The notes below the pieces were generated by a model, which did no database searches, was not told where the DNA came from, and saw only the letters and a program-made list of their open reading frames with translations. Positions 47,454-57,516 of a stretch of DNA of 64,000 nt are shown piece by piece. The position numbers and the translations under genes are program-made. The stretch covers positions 310,001 to 374,000 of the forward strand of contig NZ_MVOL01000001.1 in assembly GCF_002018875.1 (NCBI RefSeq), in the 5' to 3' direction. Source of the stretch: Pseudomonas sp. MF4836 (lineage in GTDB: Bacteria; Pseudomonadota; Gammaproteobacteria; Pseudomonadales; Pseudomonadaceae). Position 1 is the first letter of the stretch. Each line of letters starts with the position of its first letter.

Positions 47454-48671
47454 ATGTCTTCCGTTTTTGATCTGCCGCTGGTGGAAAAGGGTGCCGCTGC
47501 CAAGGGCGCGAGTCTGTTGCAGGACGTCAGCCTGCCGGCCCTGGTGCTGCACCGCGAGGCCCTGGAACACAACATCCGCTGGATGCAGAAGTTCGTCAGC
47601 GACAGCGGCGCCGAGCTCGCGCCCCATGGCAAGACCAGCATGATGCCGGGCTTGTTCCAGCGTCAGCTGGAAGCCGGCGCCTGGGGCATCACCCTGGCCA
47701 CCGCCACCCAGACCCGTGCCGCCTACGCCCATGGCGTGCGTCGGGTGTTGATGGCTAACCAGCTGGTAGGCGCGCCGAACATGGCGCTGATCGCCGAGCT
47801 GCTGACGGACCCGGATTTCGACTTTTATTGCATGGTGGATCACCCGGACAGCGTGGCCGACCTGGGGGCGTTTTTCGCCCAGCGCGGGGCAAAGCTCAAG
47901 GTGATGATCGAGTACGGCGTGGTCGGCGGGCGTTGCGGCTGCCGCAGCGAGCAGGAGGTGCTGGATCTGGCCCGGGCGATCCAGGCGCAGCCGGCCCTGG
48001 CCCTGTGCGGGATCGAAGGTTATGAAGGGGTGATCCATGGCGATCAGGCCATCAGTGGTATTCGCCAGTTCGCGGATTCGCTGGTGCGCCTGGCGGTGGA
48101 CCTGCACAACGACGGATTGTTCGCCATCGAGCGGCCGATCATCACCGCCTCGGGTTCGGCTTGGTACGACCTGATTGCCGAATCCTTCGAGACTCACAAC
48201 GCCAAGGGGCGTTTCCTCAGTGTGCTGCGCCCGGGCAGTTATGTGGCCCATGACCACGGCATCTATAAAGACGCGCAGTGCTGCGTGCTGGATCGGCGCA
48301 GTGACCTGGAGGAAGGCCTGCGCCCGGCCATGGAGGTCTGGGCCCATGTGCAGTCGCTGCCGGAGCCGGGCTTTGCCGTGGTGGCCCTGGGCAAACGCGA
48401 TGTAGCTTATGACGCCGGCCTGCCGGTGCCACTGCGGCGTTATCGCGCCGGGGCCGAGGCCAGCGCCGGGGATGATGTGGGGGCATGCAAGGTCACGGCG
48501 GTGATGGATCAGCATGCGTTTCTCACTGTGGCGCCGGGGGTGGAGCTGCGGATTGGCGACATCATTTCCTTCGGCACTTCCCACCCCTGTTTGACCTTCG
48601 ATAAATGGCGCACCGGGTTGCTGGTAGATGAGCGCCTGCGAGTGATCGAGAGTCTGGACACCTGCTTCTAG
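47454..48671 (+). CDS. PLP-dependent deaminase/dehydratase of the DSD1/D-threonine aldolase family
   Basis: The 405-residue protein has an alanine-racemase-like N-terminal barrel with the PLP lysine K60 in LAPHGKTSMMP, and a C-terminal D-serine-dehydratase-like domain with metal ligands H377 and C379 in SHPCLTFD. Family members eliminate water and ammonia from D-serine-type substrates or cleave D-threonine. P. fluorescens is known to make a PLP- and metal-dependent D-glucosaminate dehydratase that yields 2-keto-3-deoxygluconate. With RidA upstream and a KDG kinase downstream, that activity is the best inference. AAGGAG precedes the ATG. Confidence 0.88.
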   Translation: MSSVFDLPLVEKGAAAKGASLLQDVSLPALVLHREALEHNIRWMQKFVSDSGAELAPHGKTSMMPGLFQRQLEAGAWGITLATATQTRAAYAHGVRRVLMANQLVGAPNMALIAELLTDPDFDFYCMVDHPDSVADLGAFFAQRGAKLKVMIEYGVVGGRCGCRSEQEVLDLARAIQAQPALALCGIEGYEGVIHGDQAISGIRQFADSLVRLAVDLHNDGLFAIERPIITASGSAWYDLIAESFETHNAKGRFLSVLRPGSYVAHDHGIYKDAQCCVLDRRSDLEEGLRPAMEVWAHVQSLPEPGFAVVALGKRDVAYDAGLPVPLRRYRAGAEASAGDDVGACKVTAVMDQHAFLTVAPGVELRIGDIISFGTSHPCLTFDKWRTGLLVDERLRVIESLDTCF

Positions 48672-48738
48672 GAGCGGACGGCAACGGTGCGCTCCCTCGG
48701 GGCGCACCCTTATCACTTCGGGCGCAGAGGTCCCAAGC

Positions 48739-49647
48739 ATGAACCCAACCCCCCGCATCGCCTGCATCGGCGAATGCATGATCGAGTTGCAACAACGCCA
48801 CGACGGCAGCCTGCAACAGAGCTTTGGCGGCGATACCTTGAACAGCGCGGTGTACCTGTCCCGGGAGTTGTACGGCCAGGGGCGGGTGGATTACGTCACC
48901 GCCCTGGGCGATGACAGTTTCAGTGAGGCCATGTGCCGCAGTTGGGCTGCCGAGGGTATTGGCCTGGAGCGGGTGCAGCGCCTGCCTGGGCGCTTGCCCG
49001 GCCTGTACTGCATCCAGACCGATGCCCAGGGCGAGCGACGCTTTTTGTATTGGCGCAATGAGGCGGCGGTACGCGATTGCTTCACCACCCCGGCGGCGGC
49101 GCCGATTCTTGCGGCGTTGCCGGGCTATGACGTGCTGTATTTCAGTGGCATCACCCTGGCGGTGCTGGGGTCGGTGGGGCGCGAGAAATTGCTGGAGGTA
49201 TTGATCGAGGCGCGTCAGCGGGGGGCGCGGATTGTCTTCGACAACAACTACCGGCCGCGGTTATGGGCGTCGGTCGAGCAGGCCCGGGCGGCGTACCGTG
49301 GGGTGTTGCAGCACGTGGACCTGGCGCTGTTGACCCTGGATGACGAGCAGGCGTTGTTTGGGTTTGCCGACAGTGCGGCGGTGTTTGCGGCGTACGCCGA
49401 TTGTGCGGAAGTGGTGCTCAAGCGCGGCGCCGAACCTTGCCTGATCCGCTGCGCCGGGGAATCTTTCGAGGTGCCAGGGCAGCGGGTGGAAAAGGTTGTG
49501 GACACCACGGCAGCAGGGGATTCGTTCAGCGCCGCGTACCTGGCCAGGCGCCTGTTGGGCGGCAGCCCGCTGCAGGCTGCTGAGGCAGGGCACCGCCTGG
49601 CCAGCCAGGTCATCCAGTTCCCCGGCGCCCTGATCCCGCGAAATTAA
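48739..49647 (+). CDS. kdgK: 2-keto-3-deoxygluconate kinase (PfkB family)
   Basis: The 302-residue kinase begins with IGECMIELQQ and FGGDTLNSAVYLSRE (PfkB signature 1) and ends with DTTAAGDSFSAAYLA, holding the catalytic Asp. The wording matches KdgK, which converts KDG to KDPG for the Entner-Doudoroff aldolase. GAGG lies eight bases before the ATG. It closes the catabolic locus. Confidence 0.9.
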   Translation: MNPTPRIACIGECMIELQQRHDGSLQQSFGGDTLNSAVYLSRELYGQGRVDYVTALGDDSFSEAMCRSWAAEGIGLERVQRLPGRLPGLYCIQTDAQGERRFLYWRNEAAVRDCFTTPAAAPILAALPGYDVLYFSGITLAVLGSVGREKLLEVLIEARQRGARIVFDNNYRPRLWASVEQARAAYRGVLQHVDLALLTLDDEQALFGFADSAAVFAAYADCAEVVLKRGAEPCLIRCAGESFEVPGQRVEKVVDTTAAGDSFSAAYLARRLLGGSPLQAAEAGHRLASQVIQFPGALIPRN

Positions 49648-49650
49648 CCT

Positions 49651-49679
49651 TGTAGCCGCAGCCTTCGGCAGCGGCTACA
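49651..49679. repeat. REP-like hairpin after kdgK
   Basis: TGTAGCCGC and GCGGCTACA form a stem around AGCCTTCGGCA. It lies between the convergent kdgK and ppiC stops and may end both transcripts. Confidence 0.65.
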
Positions 49680-49700
49680 GGTTTGCAGGGGCTACAGGGG

Positions 49701-49976
49701 TCAGTCGCGGTAGAAGACTTGCACCAGGTGGTAGCCGAATTTGCTTTTGATGGGGCCGTGCACGGTGCGCAGGGGCTTTTTGAAGATGACCTGGTCGATG
49801 GCGCCGACCATCTGCCCAGGCCGTACTTCGCCCAGGTCGCCGCCGCGTTTGCCGGAGGGGCAGGTGGAGAACTTCTTGGCCAGCACATCGAAGGCTTCGC
49901 CCTTGGCGATGCGTTGCTTGAGTTGCTCGGCCTCTTCGGCAGTTTTCACCAGGATATGGCGGGCTTGGGCTTTCAT
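49701..49976 (-). CDS. ppiC: Parvulin-type peptidyl-prolyl isomerase
   Basis: The 91-residue single-domain parvulin has the conserved ARHILVKTAEEAEQL start, CPSGKRGGDLGEV and GPIKSKFGYHLVQV. It catalyses cis-trans isomerisation of X-Pro bonds in the cytosol. Size and sequence are those of PpiC. It stands alone downstream of the hybrid kinase gene. Confidence 0.96.
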   Translation of the reverse strand: MKAQARHILVKTAEEAEQLKQRIAKGEAFDVLAKKFSTCPSGKRGGDLGEVRPGQMVGAIDQVIFKKPLRTVHGPIKSKFGYHLVQVFYRD

Positions 49977-50028
49977 CGGGCAGTTACCTTGGAACGGTGC
50001 GGACGGCGGCCGCGGATTATGCCTGAAA

Positions 50029-52566
50029 TCAACCGGGCTGACTGATCATCTGGCGAATCTTCTGGGCCAGGTCGTCGATGGAAAACGGCTTGGCCATCAG
50101 GTCCATGCCAGCTTCGAGAAAGCCCTGGCGCTCGGCGGCCTTTTCCGCGTAACCGGTCATAAACAGCACTTTGAGCTGCGGCCGCTGTTGCCGCGCGATC
50201 TCCGCCAACTGGCGGCCATTCATCCCCGGCAGGCCGACGTCGGTCACCAGCAGGTCAACGCGGATCGGCGACTCCAGCAGCGGCAGCGCGCTCTTGGCGT
50301 CTTCGGCCTCGAACGCGGTGTAGCCCAGTTCCCCAAGCACATTGAGTACCAGCATGCGCACTGCCGGGTCGTCCTCGACCACCACCACGGTTTCGCCGGC
50401 CATGGCGCAGGGGGCCTCGCCGTTGCCGTCGGTTACCGGTTTTTCCTCGGGGGCGGCATACAGCCGAGGCAGGTACAGGCGCACGCTGGTGCCCTGGTTG
50501 GGTTCGCTGGTGATGGTCACGTGGCCGCCCGACTGCTGGGCAAAGCCATAGATCATCGACAGCCCCAGGCCCGTGCCCTGACCAATGGGTTTGGTGGTGA
50601 AAAACGGATCGAAAGCCTTGGCCAGCACGCGCGGGCTCATGCCGGCACCGTTGTCGCTGACGCCGAGCATCACGTAGTCGCCGGCCTTGACCGGCTCCAG
50701 GGTGCGGATGTCGCTGCCGTCGAGGTAGCTGTTGGCGGTTTCGATCAGCAGCTCGCCGCCGTGGGGCATGGCGTCGCGGGCGTTGATCACCAGGTTCAGC
50801 AGGGCGTTTTCCAGCTGGCTGGCATCGGTGTTGACCGGCCACACACCCTCGCCCAGCGCCAGCTTGAGCTCGATGTGCTCGCCCTTGGTGTGGTTGAACA
50901 GCTCTTGTAGTGACTGCACCAGCTGGTTCGGGTCCAGGGGCTGGCGGTCCAGGGACTGGCGCCGGGAGAACGCCAGCAAGCGATGGGTGACGGCGGCGGC
51001 GCGCTTGGCCGAGGACACCGCGGCTTCGGTAAAACGGCCGATCTCGGCGCTGCGGCCGTTGTCGATATAGCGCTGCATCAGGTCGAGGCTGCCGATGATG
51101 CCGGTCAGCATATTGTTGAAGTCATGGGCGATGCCGCCGGTGAGTTGACCCACGGCTTCCATCTTCTGCGCGTGGCGCAACGCTTCTTCGGCGCGCTCGC
51201 GTTCGAACATCTCGCTCTGCAAGCGCTGGTTGGCGGTGGCCAGGGCCTGGGTGCGTTCGTTGACACGCTCTTCAAGGGTCTCGTTGAGGTTGCGCAGAGC
51301 CTCTTCGGTTTGCCGACGCTCGGTCTCGTCGATCACGAAAATATAAAACCCGTTGATCGCCCCATCGGCGCTGTAGCGCGGCAGGTATTTCATCAGTGCA
51401 TGCCGTGGGCGGCCGTCGCGATGAGGCGAGTCGGCCTCGAAGCTGCAGGGGGTACCCGTGAGCGCGGCGCTGATCTGCTCGACGCGGGTGGCGTAGATCT
51501 CGTCGCCGATCACCTCGCGGATGCTCTTGCCGTACAGCTCTTGCGGGGTCAGGCCGTACCAGTCGAGGTAGGCGCTGTTGTTCAGGCGAAAGCGTTCGTC
51601 GCGGTCGACGTAGCCGATCAGCACCGGCATGGCGTTGATGATCAGTTGCAGTTCGGTCTGGCTCTGGCGCAGCGCCTGTTCCATCTGCTTGCGTTCGGTA
51701 AGGTCCAGGGCGGCACCGAGAAAACGCGTCGGCCGACCGTGGTGGTCCTTGTAGCAACGGCCCCGGGCAAACACCCAGCGCACCTGACCGTCGGCCAGTT
51801 GCAGGCGGTATTCCTCGGCGTATTCGGTGCCGTGGGTGATGCAGTGCTTGATGCTGCGCGCCACCATACCGCGGTCTTCGGGGTGCACGCCGTTGAGGTA
51901 GTCGCTGATGGGCAATTGTCCGGCCTGCAACGGATCGATGCTGTGCAACTGGGCGAAGTGCGCATCGGCGATAAAGCGGTCGTCACCGATGTTCCAGTCC
52001 CAGGTGCCCACCGTGTCGGTGGCGGCCAGGGCCAGTTGCAGGCGCTCTTCGGTTTCGTGCTGGGCCTTGAGGCTGGCCTCGGAGCGCTGCTTGAGTTCGA
52101 GGGCGATGCGCCGGCGTTCGCTGGTTTCGATGGCGGTGATCAGCACCCCGGCCACTTCGCCGCGCTCGTCGCGGATCGGGCTGTAGGTCAGGTCGAGCCA
52201 CAGGTCGGACTCGCGACCGCCGTTTTGCAGGGTAAAGCGTTGTTCATTGAAGCTGCGCACCTGGCCCTTGAGTACGGCGCTGTAGATGGGCGCGGTGAAC
52301 TCCTTGAGCTCCGGCCAGGCCAGGTTCACCGGTTTGCCGAAGGCCTGGGGGTGCTTGTTGCCCGCCAGCAGGGCAAAGCCGTCGTTGTAGATTTGCGTCA
52401 GTTGTTCGCCCCACAGCAGCATCATCGGCATCGGCGAGTGGATCACGATGTCCACTGCGGTGCGCAGGCTTTGCGGCCATTGGCCGGCTGCCCCCAGGGG
52501 GGTGGTGGTCCAGTCCAGCCGAGCAATCAGGGTTTCGGCTTCGCGGGCATTGGGGGAGACGTTCAT
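50029..52566 (-). CDS. Triple-PAS hybrid histidine kinase
   Basis: The 845-residue protein has three PAS domains (about 40-155, 172-295, 300-420), a coiled coil (420-470), HisKA with H481 in GGIAHDFNN, HATPase_c (about 570-700; NLVINARDAM, GQGTGLGLS), and a receiver (about 724-840) with phospho-Asp D776 and a KPF lysine. No membrane helix is seen, so the signal is cytosolic. It is the third hybrid kinase of the HDFNN class in the window. No response regulator lies beside it, so phosphate must go to an unlinked partner. Confidence 0.94.
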   Translation of the reverse strand: MNVSPNAREAETLIARLDWTTTPLGAAGQWPQSLRTAVDIVIHSPMPMMLLWGEQLTQIYNDGFALLAGNKHPQAFGKPVNLAWPELKEFTAPIYSAVLKGQVRSFNEQRFTLQNGGRESDLWLDLTYSPIRDERGEVAGVLITAIETSERRRIALELKQRSEASLKAQHETEERLQLALAATDTVGTWDWNIGDDRFIADAHFAQLHSIDPLQAGQLPISDYLNGVHPEDRGMVARSIKHCITHGTEYAEEYRLQLADGQVRWVFARGRCYKDHHGRPTRFLGAALDLTERKQMEQALRQSQTELQLIINAMPVLIGYVDRDERFRLNNSAYLDWYGLTPQELYGKSIREVIGDEIYATRVEQISAALTGTPCSFEADSPHRDGRPRHALMKYLPRYSADGAINGFYIFVIDETERRQTEEALRNLNETLEERVNERTQALATANQRLQSEMFERERAEEALRHAQKMEAVGQLTGGIAHDFNNMLTGIIGSLDLMQRYIDNGRSAEIGRFTEAAVSSAKRAAAVTHRLLAFSRRQSLDRQPLDPNQLVQSLQELFNHTKGEHIELKLALGEGVWPVNTDASQLENALLNLVINARDAMPHGGELLIETANSYLDGSDIRTLEPVKAGDYVMLGVSDNGAGMSPRVLAKAFDPFFTTKPIGQGTGLGLSMIYGFAQQSGGHVTITSEPNQGTSVRLYLPRLYAAPEEKPVTDGNGEAPCAMAGETVVVVEDDPAVRMLVLNVLGELGYTAFEAEDAKSALPLLESPIRVDLLVTDVGLPGMNGRQLAEIARQQRPQLKVLFMTGYAEKAAERQGFLEAGMDLMAKPFSIDDLAQKIRQMISQPG

Positions 52567-52800
52567 GTCAGGGATCCTGGGGTGAAGCTTGATTCTAGAG
52601 CCGTGTCAGCAGAGGCATGCAAACAGTAGACGGCTGGCACTTCAAAAAGTCCCATGCTTGGGGATTTCTATTCAAACGAAGGGGCTCGGTGCCGGTGAGA
52701 GGCGTATTTCACTCGTTTTTGCCTCGGATGACCAGTCTAGACAGGTTGCGCGGGATGACGACACCGGCAGAAAGCGTTTTTTGTGCGGGTTCAGGCGGCT

Positions 52801-52832
52801 CGGGCCAGGAGGTGATACACCTCTCTGGCCCG
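52801..52832 (-). terminator. Hairpin after the acetoacetyl-CoA synthetase gene
   Basis: CGGGCCAGGAGGTG-ATA-CACCTC-T-CTGGCCCG forms a 14-bp stem with one bulged T, 25 bases beyond the stop on the minus strand. No T-run follows. The rest of the 290-base gap up to the hybrid kinase start shows nothing gene-like. Confidence 0.55.
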
Positions 52833-52856
52833 GCGGTTATCGATGGGCGTCAGGGG

Positions 52857-54812
<1,956 letters not shown>

Positions 54813-54825
54813 GCAAGGCCTCTGT

Positions 54826-54833
54826 TTCTTCTT
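54826..54833 (-). promoter_or_regulatory. Candidate Crc/Hfq site before aacS
   Basis: AAGAAGAA on the minus strand fits the AANAANAA motif and lies next to the AGAGG ribosome site of aacS. Confidence 0.45.
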
Positions 54834-54859
54834 ATAGGGGGTGGTGCCGTATCGCGTTT

Positions 54860-54990
54860 GTGGCGAGGGAGCTTGCTCCCGCTGGGGCGCGAAGCGGCCC
54901 TGAAACCAGGCAACCGAGACTCAACGACAAAACGCGGTCGTCTGGTGTGCGACCGCTGCGCGGCCGAACGGGAGCAAGCTCCCTCGCCAC
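54860..54990. repeat. REP-type inverted pair (GAGGGAGCTTGCTCCC family)
   Basis: GTGGCGAGGGAGCTTGCTCC and its inverted copy GGGAGCAAGCTCCCTCGCCAC frame a spacer of about 90 bases between bdhA and aacS. It may separate expression of the two genes. Confidence 0.88.
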
Positions 54991-55013
54991 AGAAAGAGGG
55001 AGCGCAGGCAGCG

Positions 55014-55787
55014 TTACTGCGCCAGCCACCCGCCATCGATGTTCCACGCCGCGCCGCGTACCTGGCTGCCGGCTTCGCTGCATAAAAATAGCACCAACTC
55101 ACCCAGGTGAGCCGGGGTCACGAACTCCAGGGACGGCTGTTTTTCTGCCAGCAGGTCATGCTGCGCCTGTTGCGGATCGACGCCGCTGGCCGCGCGGTCG
55201 TCGATCTGTTTTTGCACCAGTGGCGTCAGCACCCAGCCGGGGCAGATGGCGTTGCAGGTGACGTTGCTGGTGGCGGTCTCCAGGCCCACCACCTTGGTCA
55301 GGCCGATCACCCCGTGCTTGGCCGCGACATAGGCGGCCTTGCCCACCGAACCCACCTGGCCGTGCACCGAGGCAATGTTGATGATTCGCCCCCAGCCCTT
55401 GGCGCGCATCCCCGGCAACCCCAGGCGCGTGCTGTGGAACACCGACGACAGGTTGATGGCGATGATCGAGTCCCAGCGCTCCACCGGGAATTCTTCCACC
55501 GCCGCCACGTGCTGGATCCCGGCGTTGTTGACCAGGATGTCGACGCCGCCGAACTCACGCTCGGCGTAGGCGAACATTTCGGCGATCTGCGCCGGGTCGC
55601 TGACGTCCGCCGGGTGGTGCCCGACCCGGGTGCCGAACTGCGCCACTTCGGCGATTACCTTCGACGCATCGCCGAAGCCGTTGAGGATCAGGTTGGCCCC
55701 GGCCTTGGCCAGGCCCAGGGCAATCCCCAGGCCGATGCCGCTGGTGGAGCCGGTCACAAGGGCGGTCTTGCCGGAAAGAGTGGTCAT
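55014..55787 (-). CDS. bdhA: 3-hydroxybutyrate dehydrogenase
   Basis: The 257-residue SDR has the cofactor motif TGSTSGIG, an NNAG motif, catalytic Ser in NIASVHG, and Tyr-x3-Lys in YVAAKHG. The C-terminal segment from GWVLTPLVQKQI to a QPSLEFVTPAHLG stretch is typical of 3-hydroxybutyrate dehydrogenase. It oxidises D-3-hydroxybutyrate to acetoacetate. The ATG at 55787 has GAGG five bases upstream and lies seven bases after the transporter stop. Confidence 0.94.
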   Translation of the reverse strand: MTTLSGKTALVTGSTSGIGLGIALGLAKAGANLILNGFGDASKVIAEVAQFGTRVGHHPADVSDPAQIAEMFAYAEREFGGVDILVNNAGIQHVAAVEEFPVERWDSIIAINLSSVFHSTRLGLPGMRAKGWGRIINIASVHGQVGSVGKAAYVAAKHGVIGLTKVVGLETATSNVTCNAICPGWVLTPLVQKQIDDRAASGVDPQQAQHDLLAEKQPSLEFVTPAHLGELVLFLCSEAGSQVRGAAWNIDGGWLAQ

Positions 55788-55794
55788 CAATACC

Positions 55795-57186
55795 TCACAC
55801 AATGCCTGTGGCGTAGAAAGTGGCGATCACGACAAACACCGCCAGCGTCTTGATCAGCGTAATGCAGAAAATGTCTTTGTAGGCTTCGCGGTGGGTCAGC
55901 CCGGTCACCGCCAGCAGGGTGATCACTGCGCCGTTGTGGGGCAGGGTGTCCATACCGCCGCTGGCCATGGCAGCCACCCGGTGCAGCACTTCCAGCGGAA
56001 TGTTGGCGGCGTGGGCCGCGCTGATAAAGCTCTCGGACATGGCCGCCAGAGCGATGCTCATGCCACCCGAGGCCGAACCGGTGATGCCGGCCAGCAGGGT
56101 CACGGTGATGGCTTCGTTGACCAGGGGGTTGGGGATGCTTTTCAGCCAGTCCGCCAGCACCAGGAAGCCCGGCAGGGAGGCGATCACTGCGCCAAAACCG
56201 TATTCCGAAGCGGTGTTCATGGCCGCCAGCAGCGCGCCGCTGACTGCGCTTTTGCTGCCTTCGGCCAGTTTGCTGCGAATCGCCGAAAAACCGAACGCCA
56301 GCACCATCAGGATGCCGATCAACAAGGCGGCCTGCACCGCCCAGATTGCCGTGAGTTTGGCGATCTCGGTGGTCACCGGCGCGCTCATGCCCGGCAGCGC
56401 CAGGCTGTGGGTCTTGCCGTACCACAGCGGGATCCAGTGGGTGAACAGCAGGTTCATGATGCCCACCATCAACAGCGGCGAGAGGGCGATCCAGGGGTTG
56501 GGCAGTTGGATGTCTTCGGCGGTTTCCGGCTCGTTGCGCAGCTCGGTGCCGTAGCCTTCACCGGCTTTCTGCGCCTTGTTGCGCTGGCGCTGGAGGAACA
56601 GCATGCCGGCGCAGAACACGAAGATGGTGCCGATCACCCCCAGCCACGGCGCGGCCCAGGCGGTGGTGTTGAAGAAGGTGCTGGGGATGATGTTCTGGAT
56701 CTGCGGCGTGCCGGGCAGGGCGTCCATGGTGAAGGAAAACGCGCCCAGGGCGATGGTGGCCGGGATCAGGCGCTTGGGGATGTTGCTCTGGCGGAACATC
56801 TCGGCGGCGAACGGGTAGACCGCAAACACCACCACAAACAGCGAAACGCCGCCGTAGGTCAGCAGGGCGCACACCAGCACGATCACCAGCATGGCCTGGC
56901 GGGTGCCCAGGAGGCGGATGGCTGCCGCGACGATGGATCGGGAAAAGCCCGACAGCTCGATCAGCTTGCCGAACACCGCGCCCAGCAGAAACACCGGGAA
57001 GTAGAGTTTGATAAAGCCGACCATCTTCTCCATGAACACCCCGGTAAAGGCGGGCGCCACGGCGGACGGGTCGGTCAGCAGCACCGCACCGAGGGCGGCA
57101 ATGGGGGCAAACAGGATGACGCTGTAGCCACGGTAGGCAGCCAGCATCAGCAGCGCCAGGGCTGCCAGGGCAATGATCACACTCAT
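55795..57186 (-). CDS. GntP-family permease, probable 3-hydroxybutyrate transporter
   Basis: The 463-residue inner-membrane protein has about 12 helices. Family motifs are MDALPGTPQIQNIIPS, ITGSASGGMSIALAAM and ASGGMDTLPHNGAVI. The ATG at 57186 has GGAGA eight bases upstream. Gene order with bdhA and aacS points to import of 3-hydroxybutyrate with protons. The same order occurs in P. aeruginosa. It is preceded by a -24/-12 promoter. Confidence 0.93.
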   Translation of the reverse strand: MSVIIALAALALLMLAAYRGYSVILFAPIAALGAVLLTDPSAVAPAFTGVFMEKMVGFIKLYFPVFLLGAVFGKLIELSGFSRSIVAAAIRLLGTRQAMLVIVLVCALLTYGGVSLFVVVFAVYPFAAEMFRQSNIPKRLIPATIALGAFSFTMDALPGTPQIQNIIPSTFFNTTAWAAPWLGVIGTIFVFCAGMLFLQRQRNKAQKAGEGYGTELRNEPETAEDIQLPNPWIALSPLLMVGIMNLLFTHWIPLWYGKTHSLALPGMSAPVTTEIAKLTAIWAVQAALLIGILMVLAFGFSAIRSKLAEGSKSAVSGALLAAMNTASEYGFGAVIASLPGFLVLADWLKSIPNPLVNEAITVTLLAGITGSASGGMSIALAAMSESFISAAHAANIPLEVLHRVAAMASGGMDTLPHNGAVITLLAVTGLTHREAYKDIFCITLIKTLAVFVVIATFYATGIV

Positions 57187-57203
57187 GGTGTGTCTCTCCA
57201 GAG

Positions 57204-57214
57204 TTGTTATTTTT
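57204..57214 (-). promoter_or_regulatory. Candidate Crc/Hfq site before the transporter
   Basis: AAAAATAACAA on the minus strand fits the AANAANAA motif just upstream of the TGGAGAG ribosome site. Confidence 0.5.
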
Positions 57215-57242
57215 GTGGGGTGTTGCGTGTGGAGAGGCATAT

Positions 57243-57258
57243 AGCGAGAACTGTGCCA
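57243..57258 (-). promoter_or_regulatory. Sigma-54 promoter of the hydroxybutyrate operon
   Basis: The minus strand reads TGGCACAGTTCTCGCT. TGGCAC is a full -24 box, and TCGCT at the right spacing is a -12 box with one change from TTGCT. It lies about 60 bases before the ATG and is the natural target of the adjacent sigma-54 activator. Confidence 0.7.
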
Positions 57259-57339
57259 TTTACATAACATGTTGAAACATAAGGATATTTTTATAATTTT
57301 CGGCGATGAAGCCTGAGCTGGTCTCTGGTTAGAGACAGT

Positions 57340-57480
57340 GTGGCGAGGGAGCTTGCTCCCGCTGGACCGGGCTGGCGCTCCAGTGCGCAGCACTCCCCAG
57401 ACCAGCGGGTCATCAGAAAGACCGCGATGGCGGGGTTTGGGGCCGCGGGGCGGCCCAGCGGGAGCAAGCTCCCTCGCCAC
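57340..57480. repeat. REP-type inverted pair (GAGGGAGCTTGCTCCC family)
   Basis: GTGGCGAGGGAGCTTGCTCC and inverted GGGAGCAAGCTCCCTCGCCAC frame about 100 bases. It is nearly the same as the pair at 54860-54990 and lies between the activator gene and the operon promoter. Confidence 0.88.
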
Positions 57481-57516
57481 AAGGGCGGTTGTCTCTTGAT
57501 CGGGACTTTTGTCTCG

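Larger units (their letters stand above)
57187..57516. other. Intergenic region with promoter, Crc motif and REP pair
   Basis: The 330 bases between the activator stop and the transporter start contain no gene. They hold the sigma-54 promoter, the A-rich motif near the start codon, an ATGTTTCAACATGTT stretch on the minus strand upstream of the promoter that could be an activator site, and the REP pair at 57340-57480. Confidence 0.6.
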
